Shown here piece by piece: positions 1-8,525 of a stretch of 64,000 nt of DNA. The notes beneath the pieces were generated by a model. The model worked only from the letters and a program-made list of their open reading frames with translations. It had not been told where the DNA came from and did no database searches. Within the stretch, counting starts at the first letter, position 1. The number at the start of each line of letters is the position of its first letter. The position numbers and the translations under genes were made by a program. This DNA comes from an uncultured Paenibacillus sp. (GTDB lineage: Bacteria > Bacillota > Bacilli > Paenibacillales > Paenibacillaceae): NCBI GenBank assembly GCA_937895345.1, contig CALAWP010000075.1, positions 1 to 64,000 of the forward strand, written 5' to 3'.

Positions 1-109
1 CCTTTAGTTTACTAGATTTGGGCTTGAGAGTTTACACGATTTATTTTACAGACTCTGTTATAGGAAGTACGATGACTTCTTTGAAAATACATACACGATA
101 TCTCTTTAA

Positions 110-820
110 TTATTTGTTTAAAAATTCATTCCTCTTGATAATATTATAGATAGAGGGGTGTTCTTGTTTATTATCTGGATATCGAATATCAAGATGTTCA
201 ATCTTCAAGTCGTCTTCTGTGTTTAAAACAACCTTTCCTTCGGGGGTAATAGAGAATAGGCCTGCATCAAACGCAACTTCATGAGTAACACACAAACAAA
301 TTCCATTCTGGACTTCTTCAGTACCACCATCTGCTACAGGCCATATATGCGCCGCCCTTAAAACTTTAGAATTACTTATACTGCAAACAGCACATTGATT
401 GTTATATGTTTTTAAAACATCATCTCTAAATGACTTTTGTCTTCTAACAGGTTTTAAAACAACTGATTCTTGCCATTCTCTAACATTAGGATATGGTCTT
501 CTTTCATTGTAAGACTCCTCGTCCTCCAGAGTAACACTCCCATCATCGTTAAGTATTGATATGGGCAAAGACTCATATCTTAACATAGACATATCCAGAA
601 GCCCCCATGTCCCATGATAATCAAGCACAACCATCACACGTACTTCATTCTTTGCATGATAAAAAAATTGGCAGATGGGGAATAGCGTATCTTCATCTAA
701 TTCCTCTATAATTTCTTCTTTTAGCGCTTGATTTCTTTTTTCTCTTTTTGCAGCATTATTAGCTTCTATATAATAACTCTTTAGTAAAGTACTTATTTGA
801 ACGCATCTTGTATCACTCAC
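110..820 (-). CDS. HNH endonuclease-like protein, 5' end uncertain
   Basis: The C-terminal part carries a zinc-type HNH nuclease fold: a CxxC pair (CAVC), then AAHIWP, then a second Cys/His pair (CLCVTH), as in the HNH domains of restriction-like nucleases. About 150 residues precede it and match nothing I can name. The reading frame stays open upstream through the folded GC-rich element at 855-1018, but the residues encoded there (Arg/His/Ser-rich) look like accidental translation. The first plausible in-frame start after the element is a GTG at 820, without a convincing ribosome binding site. The gene may therefore have lost its true 5' end to the element. It is AT-rich, unlike most of the window, and lies just downstream of an Mrr-like nuclease on the same strand. 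Role in defence is inferred only. Confidence 0.6.
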   Translation of the reverse strand: MSDTRCVQISTLLKSYYIEANNAAKREKRNQALKEEIIEELDEDTLFPICQFFYHAKNEVRVMVVLDYHGTWGLLDMSMLRYESLPISILNDDGSVTLEDEESYNERRPYPNVREWQESVVLKPVRRQKSFRDDVLKTYNNQCAVCSISNSKVLRAAHIWPVADGGTEEVQNGICLCVTHEVAFDAGLFSITPEGKVVLNTEDDLKIEHLDIRYPDNKQEHPSIYNIIKRNEFLNK

Positions 821-854
821 TTCACTTTTTATCTTATTTCCTATAGCGTTTTCG

Positions 855-1018
855 TATTCACGACGCCCCACCACCTTAAGTCCCGTAAGGGACGGCCGCG
901 ATGCGGTTAGGTGGTGCGGGTGTGTCCGGATGATTCCGCTTCCCTGCAATTGAAATGCCTCTCTGAATCCTCCTCTAACTTCGTGCCGGACCGAGGGCGA
1001 ATGCCCGATGCGTGAATA
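855..1018. other. 164-nt GC-rich structured element with terminal inverted repeats
   Basis: An island of GC-rich sequence in AT-rich surroundings, bounded by perfect 8-bp inverted repeats (TATTCACG at 855-862, CGTGAATA at 1011-1018). Inside are perfect nested stems: 869-876 with 909-916 (8 bp) enclosing two hairpins, 880-884/889-893 with a GTAA loop and 896-899/903-906 with a GAT loop; then 924-929/986-991 (6 bp) enclosing 932-936/965-969; then 995-998/1003-1006. This gives a closed multi-branch fold. The GTAA loop is a GNRA tetraloop only on the plus strand, which weakly favours a plus-strand RNA. It could be a structured RNA, a MITE-like repeat or a cruciform-forming element. I do not recognise the family. 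Confidence 0.6.
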
Positions 1019-1037
1019 TTGTGTTAGATGAAGTTCC

Positions 1038-1586
1038 TCACTGCACCGAAATACTAAATATATCCTTAAAACTATCAATTACTTTAGTGTTTAAGCTTGT
1101 TTCACCGGTTGATTCGATCCATTTCATAACTATTGCTCCTGATAATGCTTCTGAATCAAGTTCCCTGAAAATAAATTCTCTACTTCTTCTTTGATACATA
1201 AACTCCTCATTAACTAATCTTATCAGAGCAATGTTATGGGCTTTCGCATATTCTAAGGCACCTTTTTGGAATGAGCTAGAAGAAACTAATATCCCCTTTT
1301 GAGCTCCTATTGATTCGACTTTATCTTTCAGAAGTTGAACATAGTCTCGTTTAATTGGGTTTCGGTGGTGCTTACATTCAACAAGTGTAAGAAAATTTAC
1401 TCCAAGTTCTTGAAATCGGATAGATATATCTATATTAAACTCGCCATCTAGACCTTTGATATTCTCTCTGTGTATCACCTCAACATTAGGGAAAGATTCT
1501 TGAAATTTCCTCATTACTATCAATTCAAATTGTTTAGCAGTTATTACTACATTGGGATACAACATAACTGGAGGAAATTCTTCCAT
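1038..1586 (-). CDS. Mrr-like restriction endonuclease (PD-(D/E)XK)
   Basis: A protein of about 182 residues with the layout of the Mrr catalytic domain: a helix around FELIVMRKFQESF, a conserved Asp in GLDGEFNIDI, and the VECKHH segment holding the E-x-K active site, followed by a strand and helix (QKGILVSSSSFQKGALEYA) typical of Mrr folds. Mrr proteins cut foreign or modified DNA. The start at 1586 is preferred over the ATG at 1595 because AAGGAG directly abuts the first ATG and lies 9 nt before the second. The gene ends 20 bp from the structured element at 855-1018, and an HNH gene follows on the same strand. No DNA-binding domain is fused here, so a partner or a truncated N-terminus is possible. 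Confidence 0.7.
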   Translation of the reverse strand: MEEFPPVMLYPNVVITAKQFELIVMRKFQESFPNVEVIHRENIKGLDGEFNIDISIRFQELGVNFLTLVECKHHRNPIKRDYVQLLKDKVESIGAQKGILVSSSSFQKGALEYAKAHNIALIRLVNEEFMYQRRSREFIFRELDSEALSGAIVMKWIESTGETSLNTKVIDSFKDIFSISVQ

Positions 1587-1943
1587 AATCTTCATCTCCT
1601 TGTTTTTGAGGAATTTCGTCTAACTATTAAATCTATGAATTTCAAATATGAGTCCATTTAAAGTAGGATATGTGTATTGTACTCTCGGACCAGAAGCCCC
1701 ACCTTTGGAACCTCTATTACGATCATATAATACTTCCAATTATATCCGCAACGTTTTTTGACAGAATATTCACTCTACCTACCTAAGCCGACAGAGACTT
1801 CCATGCCTAAAGTCTTAAATACTGAAGTGCGTTTTTTCACTAAGATGCTTCCGATACTAAAAACAAAAACCCGCCACTCTACCGAGCAACGGACTGTAAC
1901 TCACCATATCCTTCTCTACTCTATTTTCCTTAAAGCAAACACC

Positions 1944-3020
1944 CTAATACTGCCGATTCGCCGCTTCCCGATCCGCCATCCCTTCGGTAAACACGCTTTC
2001 CTGCGGGACGATGCGCTTGGGCAGCGTGCGGCCTTCGATAATTTCCCGAACCGCTTGCATGATGATCGGGCCGAGCAGCGGGTTGCATTCGACGATGCAA
2101 TTGATTTTGCCCTCCACCATCATTTCGAACGCTTTGCGCGTACCGTCGACGGAGATGATAATGATGTCTTTGCCCGGACGCAAGCCGTATTCCTCGATCG
2201 CTTCGATTGCCCCGAGCGCCATGTCGTCGTTATGAGCGTACAGCACCCGAATGTCGCCGCCCAGTTCCTTCAGGAAAGCGCGCATTGTCTCCTTGCCCTG
2301 CTCCACCGTGAAGTCGGCGGGCACGGCCCGCTGGATGACGAGGTCTTCGCGCTCCTGGATAATATCCCGAAAGCCCCGGCCCCGCTCGATTGTCGGCGAT
2401 GAGCCCTCCGTCCCCTGAAGCTCTACAATGCTGATAGGCCCGGGTTCATTGCGCAGCTTGTCGAGCAAATATTTGCCCGCCTTTTGCCCTTCTTCGTAAA
2501 AGTCGGAGCCAATCGTTGTCACATATAACGAGGGATCGCTTACTTCCACCGCGCGGTCGGACAAAATAACGGGGATGCCCGCCTGCTTCGCCTCCTGCAA
2601 GATCGGCTCCCAGCCCGATTCGATCACGGGAGAGACGGCGATAACATCGACCTTCCGCTCGATAAAGCCGCGGATCGCCTCAAACTGCTTCTCTTGCGAC
2701 TGCTCGGCGTTGTCGAATAGCAGCTCGATGCCCGCTTCGGCCGCCGATTCCCGAATCGACCGGCTGTTGGCCATCCGCCAGTCGCTTTCCGAACCGAGCT
2801 GGGAGAAGCCGAGTACGATCGGTTGCTCCGGAGCCTCCTGCTCCTCCCCCGCCCCATTCCCAGCCGGCATACTGCTGACCGGCGACGTCGGTACGTCGCG
2901 GGATGCGGTACCGCCCGGCGCTTCACACCCCGCCGCCAAGAGCAGCAGCCCCGGCAGCAAAGCCGCCAGCATAACCGACAACAGCCGCGCTCCTATTCGA
3001 TTGCTTCTCTTCCGGATCAT
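1944..3020 (-). CDS. Sugar-binding lipoprotein, YtfQ-like (second copy)
   Basis: A type I periplasmic-binding-protein fold in a lipoprotein: a positively charged N-terminus, a hydrophobic stretch and the lipobox LAAGC, then a short Pro/Ser/Thr linker. The mature part follows E. coli YtfQ closely, with FSQLGSESDWRMAN, QEKQFEAIRGFI, SPVIESGWEPIL, YAHNDDMALGAIEAI and a PLLGP segment. YtfQ binds galactofuranose and related furanoses. The start at 3020 is chosen because AAAGGAGG sits 8 nt upstream; a more upstream frame exists but lacks one. It is a paralogue of the binding protein at 7225-8253 and lies past the end of the transporter operon, across a repeat-filled gap, so it may supply alternative substrate specificity to the same permeases. 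The substrate is inferred from the family. Confidence 0.85.
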   Translation of the reverse strand: MIRKRSNRIGARLLSVMLAALLPGLLLLAAGCEAPGGTASRDVPTSPVSSMPAGNGAGEEQEAPEQPIVLGFSQLGSESDWRMANSRSIRESAAEAGIELLFDNAEQSQEKQFEAIRGFIERKVDVIAVSPVIESGWEPILQEAKQAGIPVILSDRAVEVSDPSLYVTTIGSDFYEEGQKAGKYLLDKLRNEPGPISIVELQGTEGSSPTIERGRGFRDIIQEREDLVIQRAVPADFTVEQGKETMRAFLKELGGDIRVLYAHNDDMALGAIEAIEEYGLRPGKDIIIISVDGTRKAFEMMVEGKINCIVECNPLLGPIIMQAVREIIEGRTLPKRIVPQESVFTEGMADREAANRQY

Positions 3021-3047
3021 GCCGACGCCTCCTTTAGCTGACCGCAA

Positions 3048-3481
3048 TTAGACGGTCCCATTCGGTTAGCTGAATTCTAACAGATTCAGATAACGTTATT
3101 TCGACGAAAAGTGGTCTTTCAAAATTTTAACGGACGCAGCCGTCTTTATCTGCCCAAATTTACCGTGATAGAGAGTCCAGAAGGCCCAATAAGGTTACTG
3201 AAATCCGTAAGAAATAAAATGGACCTCAAAATGAGCAAATAGCGACTGTGGTGTCCCTTAGGCACGGTTTACGGTTGCGGCTCGCTACTCGTGCGCAGTG
3301 CGCGGCACGGTTGCGGCTCGCGACTCGTACGAACGCTAGGCGCGTTCACGGTCTGCGAATCGCGGTCCATGGCTCGCCCCGCAGCTCACCGCACGCAGCT
3401 CGCGTCTCGAACGCGGCTCGCGACACATGCGCGGTGCGCGATTCGCGCTTCACCGCTCAACGCCAGCTTCAACAACCCTCA
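3048..3481. repeat. Gene-free stretch with inverted-repeat units and GC-rich degenerate repeats
   Basis: No convincing gene. At 3128-3148 and, inverted, at 3241-3261 (AGCGACTGTGGTGTCCCTTAG) are diverged copies of the 22-bp unit that makes up the array at 38374-39135. From about 3262 to 3480 the sequence is a run of degenerate repeats built on CGGCTCGCGACTCG-like words. It has open frames only because of its bias and shows no ribosome binding site or recognisable protein. Confidence 0.55.
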
Positions 3482-4456
3482 TTATAAACTTCGCGCTTTG
3501 CTTCTGGAAGCCCTTGCATGAAAGATCCGCTGCAGCAAAATAAACAGGAACAGCAGCAGGCCGATGACGATCTTCGTCCACCAGGAGCTGAGCGTCCCTT
3601 CGAAGTTGACAATCGTCTGGATGACGCCCTGGATGAGCACGCCGAACAGCGTACCCGCCACGTAGCCGACGCCGCCGGTCAGCAGCGTGCCGCCGATGAC
3701 GACCGCCGCGATGGCGTCGAGCTCCAGCCCAACCGCATGCAAGCCGTAGCCGGACAGCATGTAGAACGTAAATACGACGCCGCCCAGCGCGGAGCAGAAG
3801 CCGCTGAACGCATAGACGAGCATCTTCGTGCGGGCGACGGGAAGGCCCATGAGCAAAGCGGACTGCTCGCTGCCGCCGATGGCATACGTGTTGCGCCCGA
3901 AGCGCGTATACCGGGACAGGTATATCGCCAGCGCGACGACCGCCAGCGCAATGATGACGCTGATCGAGATGAAGCTGCCGCCCGGCAGTTTGATTTTGGT
4001 CATGGCCATCTGCTTGTAGAACGGATCGGTTATCGTAATCGTGTTGATGCTAATGACGTAACAGAGTCCCCTCGCCAGAAACATGCCCGCGAGCGTCACG
4101 ATGAACGGCTGGATTTTAAAATAATGAATGACCGCGCCCATCCCCCAGCCGAACACGGAACCGATCGCCAGCACGAGCGGAATGACGACGGCCGGAGGCC
4201 AGCCCTGCTGCTCCACCAGCGAGGCGGACAGCATTGTGGTGAGCGCCACCATCGCGCCGACGGACAAGTCGATGCCCCCCGACAAAATAACGAACGTCAT
4301 GCCGACCGCCACAATGAGCAAAAAGGCGTTGTCGATGAACAGGTTCAGCAGCACCTGCGACGAGAAAAAGCCCGTATAGCGGAACGACCCCGCCAGAAAC
4401 ACAAGCACGAACAGGCCGATCGTCACAAGCACGGGAAAAAACGGCCGGTTAAGCAT
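3482..4456 (-). CDS. yjfF: Furanose ABC transporter permease, YjfF-like
   Basis: A 324-residue integral membrane protein of the RbsC/YjfF branch of BPD_transp_2 permeases, with about eight to ten hydrophobic helices. Landmarks shared with E. coli YjfF are NLFIDNAFLLIVAVGMTFVI, LSGGIDLSVGAM, ITLAGMFLARG, ELDAIAAVVIGGTLLTGG and the near-identical end GTLSSWWTKIVIGLLLFLFI. It should form the membrane channel with the neighbouring YtfT-like protein and take furanose sugars (galactofuranose in E. coli). GGAGGTGA precedes the ATG, which overlaps the 3' end of the YtfT-like gene by 8 bp, implying translational coupling. It is the last gene of the operon beginning at 8253. Confidence 0.88.
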   Translation of the reverse strand: MLNRPFFPVLVTIGLFVLVFLAGSFRYTGFFSSQVLLNLFIDNAFLLIVAVGMTFVILSGGIDLSVGAMVALTTMLSASLVEQQGWPPAVVIPLVLAIGSVFGWGMGAVIHYFKIQPFIVTLAGMFLARGLCYVISINTITITDPFYKQMAMTKIKLPGGSFISISVIIALAVVALAIYLSRYTRFGRNTYAIGGSEQSALLMGLPVARTKMLVYAFSGFCSALGGVVFTFYMLSGYGLHAVGLELDAIAAVVIGGTLLTGGVGYVAGTLFGVLIQGVIQTIVNFEGTLSSWWTKIVIGLLLFLFILLQRIFHARASRSKARSL

Positions 4457-5489
4457 GGCGCGTCACCTCCGTTTCCGCCGGGTAGCGGCGTTTCTTCCAA
4501 CGCTGGGCCAGCTTGCCCCTGAACTGCTCGGACTGCACCAGACATACGGCAAAGACGACGAACGCCTTGACGACAAGCGTAATTTCGGGCGGCACGCCCG
4601 TTATATAGATCGTCGTCGTCAGCGTCTGGATGATGAGCGCGCCGACGACCGTGCCGGACAAATAAAATCGTCCGCCGTTCAGCGAGGTGCCGCCGATGAC
4701 GACCGCGAGGATCGCGTCGAGCTCGTACCACAGCCCGGCGTTGTTGCCGTCCGCGCTCGAGACGTTCGAGCTTAACAGGATGCCGGCCAGTCCGGCGCAC
4801 AGCCCGCAAAACATATAAACGGCAAGCAGCACCGTGCGCGAGCGGATGCCCGCCAGCCGGCTGGCCGTCGCGTTCGAGCCGACCGACTCGATGAACATGC
4901 CGAGCGCCGTCCGCCGCGTCAGCCAGGCCGCCGCCAGCCAGACGGCCGCCACGATAAAGACGGAGAATGGCAGCAGCGCAAGCCAGCCGGCCCCGATATA
5001 TTTATACGGTCCGCTGGTGACGTTAATAATTTGCCCGCTGGTGACCAGCTGTGCGATGCCCCGGCCCGCCACCATCAAGATGAGCGTGGCGATGATCGCC
5101 TGCATGCCCGCACCGGCCACCAGCACGCCGTTCCATAAGCCGAGCAGCAGCGACAGAACGAGAGCAACGCCGACGGCGGCCAGTACGAGGACGACCGAAT
5201 TTTGATCCGACGATTTGCTGACGATCAGGCAGGCAACCGCGCCCGCGATGGCCACGACCGAGCCGACGGACAGATCGATGCCGCCCGTCGCAATGACGAG
5301 CGTCATGCCGATGGCGACGAGAATAAGCGGCGCGCCGTAATTTAAAATATCGATCAGGCTTCCGTACAAATGGCCGCCTTGTATCCGAATCGAAAAAAAT
5401 CCGGGTTTGTACACGAGATTAAACAATAACAAAGCCGCGAGCACCATAAGCGGCCAGAACAGGTGATGCTTCGAAATCCGGTTCCACAT
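4449..5489 (-). CDS. ytfT: Furanose ABC transporter permease, YtfT-like
   Basis: A 346-residue permease of the same BPD_transp_2 family as its neighbour. It matches E. coli YtfT at GSLIDILNYGAPLILVAIG, MTLVIATGGIDLSVGSV, LWNGVLVAGAGMQAIIATL, LMVAGRGIAQLVTSGQI, NNAGLWYELDAILAVVIGG and PPEITLVVKAFVV. The hydrophobic profile is continuous and there is no signal peptide, as expected for the family. It would pair with YjfF to form a heterodimeric channel powered by the YtfR-like ATPase just upstream (6-bp gap). It overlaps the next gene by 8 bp. Substrate specificity is taken from the E. coli transporter and is not shown by the sequence itself. Confidence 0.88.
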   Translation of the reverse strand: MWNRISKHHLFWPLMVLAALLLFNLVYKPGFFSIRIQGGHLYGSLIDILNYGAPLILVAIGMTLVIATGGIDLSVGSVVAIAGAVACLIVSKSSDQNSVVLVLAAVGVALVLSLLLGLWNGVLVAGAGMQAIIATLILMVAGRGIAQLVTSGQIINVTSGPYKYIGAGWLALLPFSVFIVAAVWLAAAWLTRRTALGMFIESVGSNATASRLAGIRSRTVLLAVYMFCGLCAGLAGILLSSNVSSADGNNAGLWYELDAILAVVIGGTSLNGGRFYLSGTVVGALIIQTLTTTIYITGVPPEITLVVKAFVVFAVCLVQSEQFRGKLAQRWKKRRYPAETEVTRHA

Positions 5490-5495
5490 GTCGTC

Positions 5496-7145
5496 TTACC
5501 CCCCTGCGATTGCCTTCATGACATTCTCGTGATTGATGTCGCCGGCTTCCATCGTCTTGACCAGCTGCCGGTCCCGCAGCACGGCGATCCGGTCGGCCAC
5601 GCGCAGCACCTCTTCCAGCTCGGACGAAATGAACAGCACCGACATCCCTTCGCGCGACAGCGCCAGCACGAGCTTCTGAATTTCCGCCTTCGCGCCGATG
5701 TCGATGCCCCGCGTCGGCTCATCGAGAATGAGAAGCTTCGGCTGCATGAGCAGCCAGCGCGCCAGCAGCACCTTCTGCTGGTTGCCGCCGCTCAAATTGC
5801 GGATCAGCTGCTCCGGATTTTTCGGATTAATATTCAGCTTCTGAATAAATTCGTCCGCGATTTCGTCCTGCCGCTTGCGGGATATCGTCCGGAACCAGCC
5901 CCGGCTTGCCTGCAGGGCGAGCACTATATTTTCGCGGACGGTCAGCTCGCCGATAATGCCTTCCGTCTTCCGGTTTTCCGAGCAAAAGGCTATGCCTTCG
6001 CGAATCGCCTGGCGCGGCGTATCGATGCGGCTTTCCCGGCCCGCCACCGTCACCTTGCCGCTGTCCGCCCGGTCGGCGCCGAACAGAAGACGCGCGGTTT
6101 CGGTCCGTCCCGATCCGAGCAATCCGGCCAGACCGATAATTTCGCCCCGCGCAATGTCGAGATCATAAGGCTCGATCGAGCCGAGCCGGCCGAGCCGCTC
6201 CGCCCGCAAAAATGGTTCTCCCTCCGCCTCTTCGCCGGTACCGGACGTAAACGGAGCGTCGGACCCGGACGGGACACCGGACGCGGAAGTGAACGGAGCA
6301 TCGGACCCGGACGGGACACCGGACGCGGATGTGGACGGAGCGTCGGACCCGGACTGCACGCCGGGCGCGGACGGAGCTTTCGACTGAGGGAGCTCGGCCA
6401 GCAGCTGCAGATCTTTGCCGATCATCTTCAGCACCAGCTCCATGCGCGGCAAATCCGCCGCCATATATTCGCCGACGAACTCGCCGCCGCGCAAGATCGA
6501 AATCCGGTCCGATATTTCGTATACCTGATCCAGAAAGTGCGTTACGAACAGGATCGCCAGCCCCTGCTCCTTCAGCTTGCGCATTACCGCGAACAATTCC
6601 CATACTTCGTTGGCGTCGAGGCTGGACGTCGGCTCGTCCAAAATAAGCACTTTGGCCGAAATGTTCAGCGCCCGGGCGATGGCGACCAGCTGCTGCACGG
6701 CGACGGAGTACGCATCGAGCGGCCGCGTAACGTCGATATGGACCTGCAGCCGGTCCGCGAGAAGCCGCTTCGCCTGCCGGTTCATTTCGTTCCAGTCGAT
6801 GCGGCCGAATTTGCGGGGCTCCCGTCCGATGAAGATGTTTTCGGCCACGCTCAAATTCGGGCACAGATTGACCTCCTGATAGACGGTGGCGATGCCGGCT
6901 TCCTGCGCCTCCAGCGGACTGCCGACCGCAAGCCGCTTCCCTTCCAGCGTCACGGCGCCTTCGTCGATTTCGTACACGCCGGTCAGCACCTTGATCAGCG
7001 TCGATTTGCCAGCGCCGTTCTCGCCCATAAGCGCATGCACTTCGCCCGGAAACAGCCGGAAGTCGACGTTGTTCAGCGCCGCTACGCCGGTAAACCGTTT
7101 ATGGATGCCGCGCATTTCCAGCACCGGCTTCTGTCCAAATTCCAT
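5496..7145 (-). CDS. ytfR: Furanose ABC transporter ATPase, YtfR-like, with repeat-expanded linker
   Basis: A double ABC ATPase of the RbsA/XylG/YtfR type (549 residues). The first domain has Walker A GENGAGKS (about 41-48), a signature of the variant type (YSVAVQQLVAIARAL), Walker B LILDEPTSSLD and the H-loop VTHFLD. The second domain has the degenerate Walker A usual in this family (GLLGSGRTET), a normal LSGGNQQKV signature and LILDEPTRGID. Between the domains, residues about 261-303 are an unusual Ser/Gly/Pro/Ala repeat (see 6237-6365). It should hydrolyse ATP for import through the YtfT/YjfF-like permeases encoded immediately downstream, with the lipoprotein at 7225-8253 as binding protein. 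Confidence 0.9.
   Translation of the reverse strand: MEFGQKPVLEMRGIHKRFTGVAALNNVDFRLFPGEVHALMGENGAGKSTLIKVLTGVYEIDEGAVTLEGKRLAVGSPLEAQEAGIATVYQEVNLCPNLSVAENIFIGREPRKFGRIDWNEMNRQAKRLLADRLQVHIDVTRPLDAYSVAVQQLVAIARALNISAKVLILDEPTSSLDANEVWELFAVMRKLKEQGLAILFVTHFLDQVYEISDRISILRGGEFVGEYMAADLPRMELVLKMIGKDLQLLAELPQSKAPSAPGVQSGSDAPSTSASGVPSGSDAPFTSASGVPSGSDAPFTSGTGEEAEGEPFLRAERLGRLGSIEPYDLDIARGEIIGLAGLLGSGRTETARLLFGADRADSGKVTVAGRESRIDTPRQAIREGIAFCSENRKTEGIIGELTVRENIVLALQASRGWFRTISRKRQDEIADEFIQKLNINPKNPEQLIRNLSGGNQQKVLLARWLLMQPKLLILDEPTRGIDIGAKAEIQKLVLALSREGMSVLFISSELEEVLRVADRIAVLRDRQLVKTMEAGDINHENVMKAIAGG
6237..6365 (-). repeat. 42-bp in-frame tandem repeat in the ytfR-like linker
   Basis: Three near-identical 42-bp units encode the 14-residue unit SASGVPSGSDAPFT and variants. 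They sit exactly between the two ATPase domains, so length changes here would keep the frame and the catalytic cores. Confidence 0.85.
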
Positions 7146-7224
7146 TGCCGCTTCGCTCCTCTCTTCACATAAAGGAGCCGCTTCGTCCTTACTCCAGGCC
7201 GAACGGCTCCTTCATGCGGGTTGC

Positions 7225-8253
7225 TTAATATTTGCGGTCCGGAAGCGCCGCTTTCGCTTCTTCGGACGTAAACGTGCCTTCCTCCGTCACGATCCGCTTC
7301 GGAATGTCCTTGCCGGCCAGCACATCGCTGACGGCTTGCATCAGCTGAGGGCCGAGAAGCGGATTGCACTCGACGATAAAGTTGATTTTGCCTTCGGCCG
7401 CCGCCGTCATGCCGTCCTTCACCGCGTCAACCGTAATGATGATAATATCTTTGCCCGGCACGAGGCCCGCCGCTTCGATCGCCTGGATGGCGCCCAGCCC
7501 CATGTCGTCGTTATGCGCGTAGAGAACGTCGATGTCCGGATTCGCCTGCAGGAACGATTGCATGACTTCCTTGCCTTTGGCGCGGGTAAAGTCGCCCGAC
7601 TGCGAAGCGATAATTTTCAAGTTCGCATTGTCCTTGATCACTTCCTCGAAGCCCGTCTTCCGGTCGATCGCCGGCGCGGAGCCCGTCGTGCCTTGCAGCT
7701 CCACGATGTTGACCGGCTCGGAAGCGTCCTTGAACTGCTCCAGAAGCCAGCGGCCTGCGCGGCGTCCCTCTTCCACGAAGTCGGAGCCGATAAACGTCTC
7801 ATAGAGCGACGTGTCTTCGGAATCGACGGCGCGGTCCGTCAGAATGACCGGAATGCCGGCGTCCTTCGCTTCCTGCAGCACCGTGTCCCAGCCCGATTCG
7901 ACGACCGGGGAGAACGCGATGACGTCCACCTTTTGCTGAATAAACGAACGGATCGCTTTGATCTGGTTCTCCTGCTTTTGCTGCGCGTCGGAAAACTTCA
8001 GCTCGAAGCCCGCTGCCGCCGCCGATTCCTTGATCGAGTCGCTGTTGGCCGTGCGCCAGCCGCTCTCTGCGCCGACCTGGGAAAAGCCGAGCACCACCTT
8101 GTCTCCGCCCGCATTGCCGCCTCCGCCTTGTTGCGCCGGCGCCGTTGCGCCGCCTCCGTTGCCACCGCCCCCGTTGCCGCCGCCGCATGCCGACGTCATG
8201 ACTATAACCGCCGCGAACGCAGCCAAGGCGCCCGATTTCCACAAACTTTTCAT
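7225..8253 (-). CDS. ytfQ: Furanose-binding lipoprotein, YtfQ-like
   Basis: A type I sugar-binding protein (342 residues) with a lipoprotein signal (lipobox TSAC near residue 20) and a Gly/Asn-rich tether. It matches E. coli YtfQ along its length: GFSQVGAESGWRTANSDSIK, QQKQENQIKAIRSFI, SPVVESGWDTVLQEAKDAGI, VELQGTTGSAPAIDRKTGF, SQSGDFTRAKGKEVMQSF and YAHNDDMGLGAIQAIEAAG. It should deliver a furanose sugar to the YtfR/YtfT/YjfF-like complex encoded directly downstream, and it is the first gene of that operon. GGGGAGG lies upstream of the ATG. A catabolite-repression-like site overlaps the likely -10 region, and the divergent neighbour is a YesM-type sensor kinase gene, a common arrangement in Paenibacillus sugar regulons. 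Confidence 0.9.
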   Translation of the reverse strand: MKSLWKSGALAAFAAVIVMTSACGGGNGGGGNGGGATAPAQQGGGGNAGGDKVVLGFSQVGAESGWRTANSDSIKESAAAAGFELKFSDAQQKQENQIKAIRSFIQQKVDVIAFSPVVESGWDTVLQEAKDAGIPVILTDRAVDSEDTSLYETFIGSDFVEEGRRAGRWLLEQFKDASEPVNIVELQGTTGSAPAIDRKTGFEEVIKDNANLKIIASQSGDFTRAKGKEVMQSFLQANPDIDVLYAHNDDMGLGAIQAIEAAGLVPGKDIIIITVDAVKDGMTAAAEGKINFIVECNPLLGPQLMQAVSDVLAGKDIPKRIVTEEGTFTSEEAKAALPDRKY

Positions 8254-8297
8254 CTTTCTAACCTCCCCTTTATATCACCGCTTGCCGGTGTGAGGCC

Positions 8298-8314
8298 ATT
8301 ATAAAACGTTTTCA
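8298..8314 (-). promoter_or_regulatory. Candidate cre (CcpA) site over the ytfQ-like -10 region
   Basis: On the minus strand TGAAAACGTTTTAT (8314-8301) matches the Bacillus cre pattern TGWAANCGNTNWCA at 12 of 14 positions. It overlaps a TATAAT -10 hexamer (8303-8298), so binding would block the promoter when glucose is present. No good -35 hexamer was found. Inferred from the consensus only. Confidence 0.45.
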
Positions 8315-8525
8315 TTGCGGCAAAATACGGAGCATCGCGGGAAAACGATGGGTTTATATGGGAAGTTTGCCGGCTGTCGTCCGGAACAGATTTGTTTTTT
8401 TGTTTAAAACTTATAATTTTTTGTTTATGGATGCGTTTCCAAACCGATCTGGTATAAAATGAAAGGAAACGGCCGGCACACGAGCCGGTCCGCATCCGAT
8501 AAGCGCCGAAAGGGACTGGCGAATC

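Noticed and set aside
855..1018. HEARO/omega-RNA of an IscB-type system, because an HNH gene is adjacent
   Set aside because: The HNH protein has no RuvC motifs or bridge helix and is too short for IscB; the structural match was not established.
3248..3521. Two small Arg/Ala/Ser-rich plus-strand frames
   Set aside because: They read degenerate GC-rich repeats and overlap the 3' end of the yjfF-like gene.
5463..7172. 569-codon plus-strand frame opposite the ytfR-like gene
   Set aside because: Antisense shadow of a clear ABC ATPase gene; no family features.
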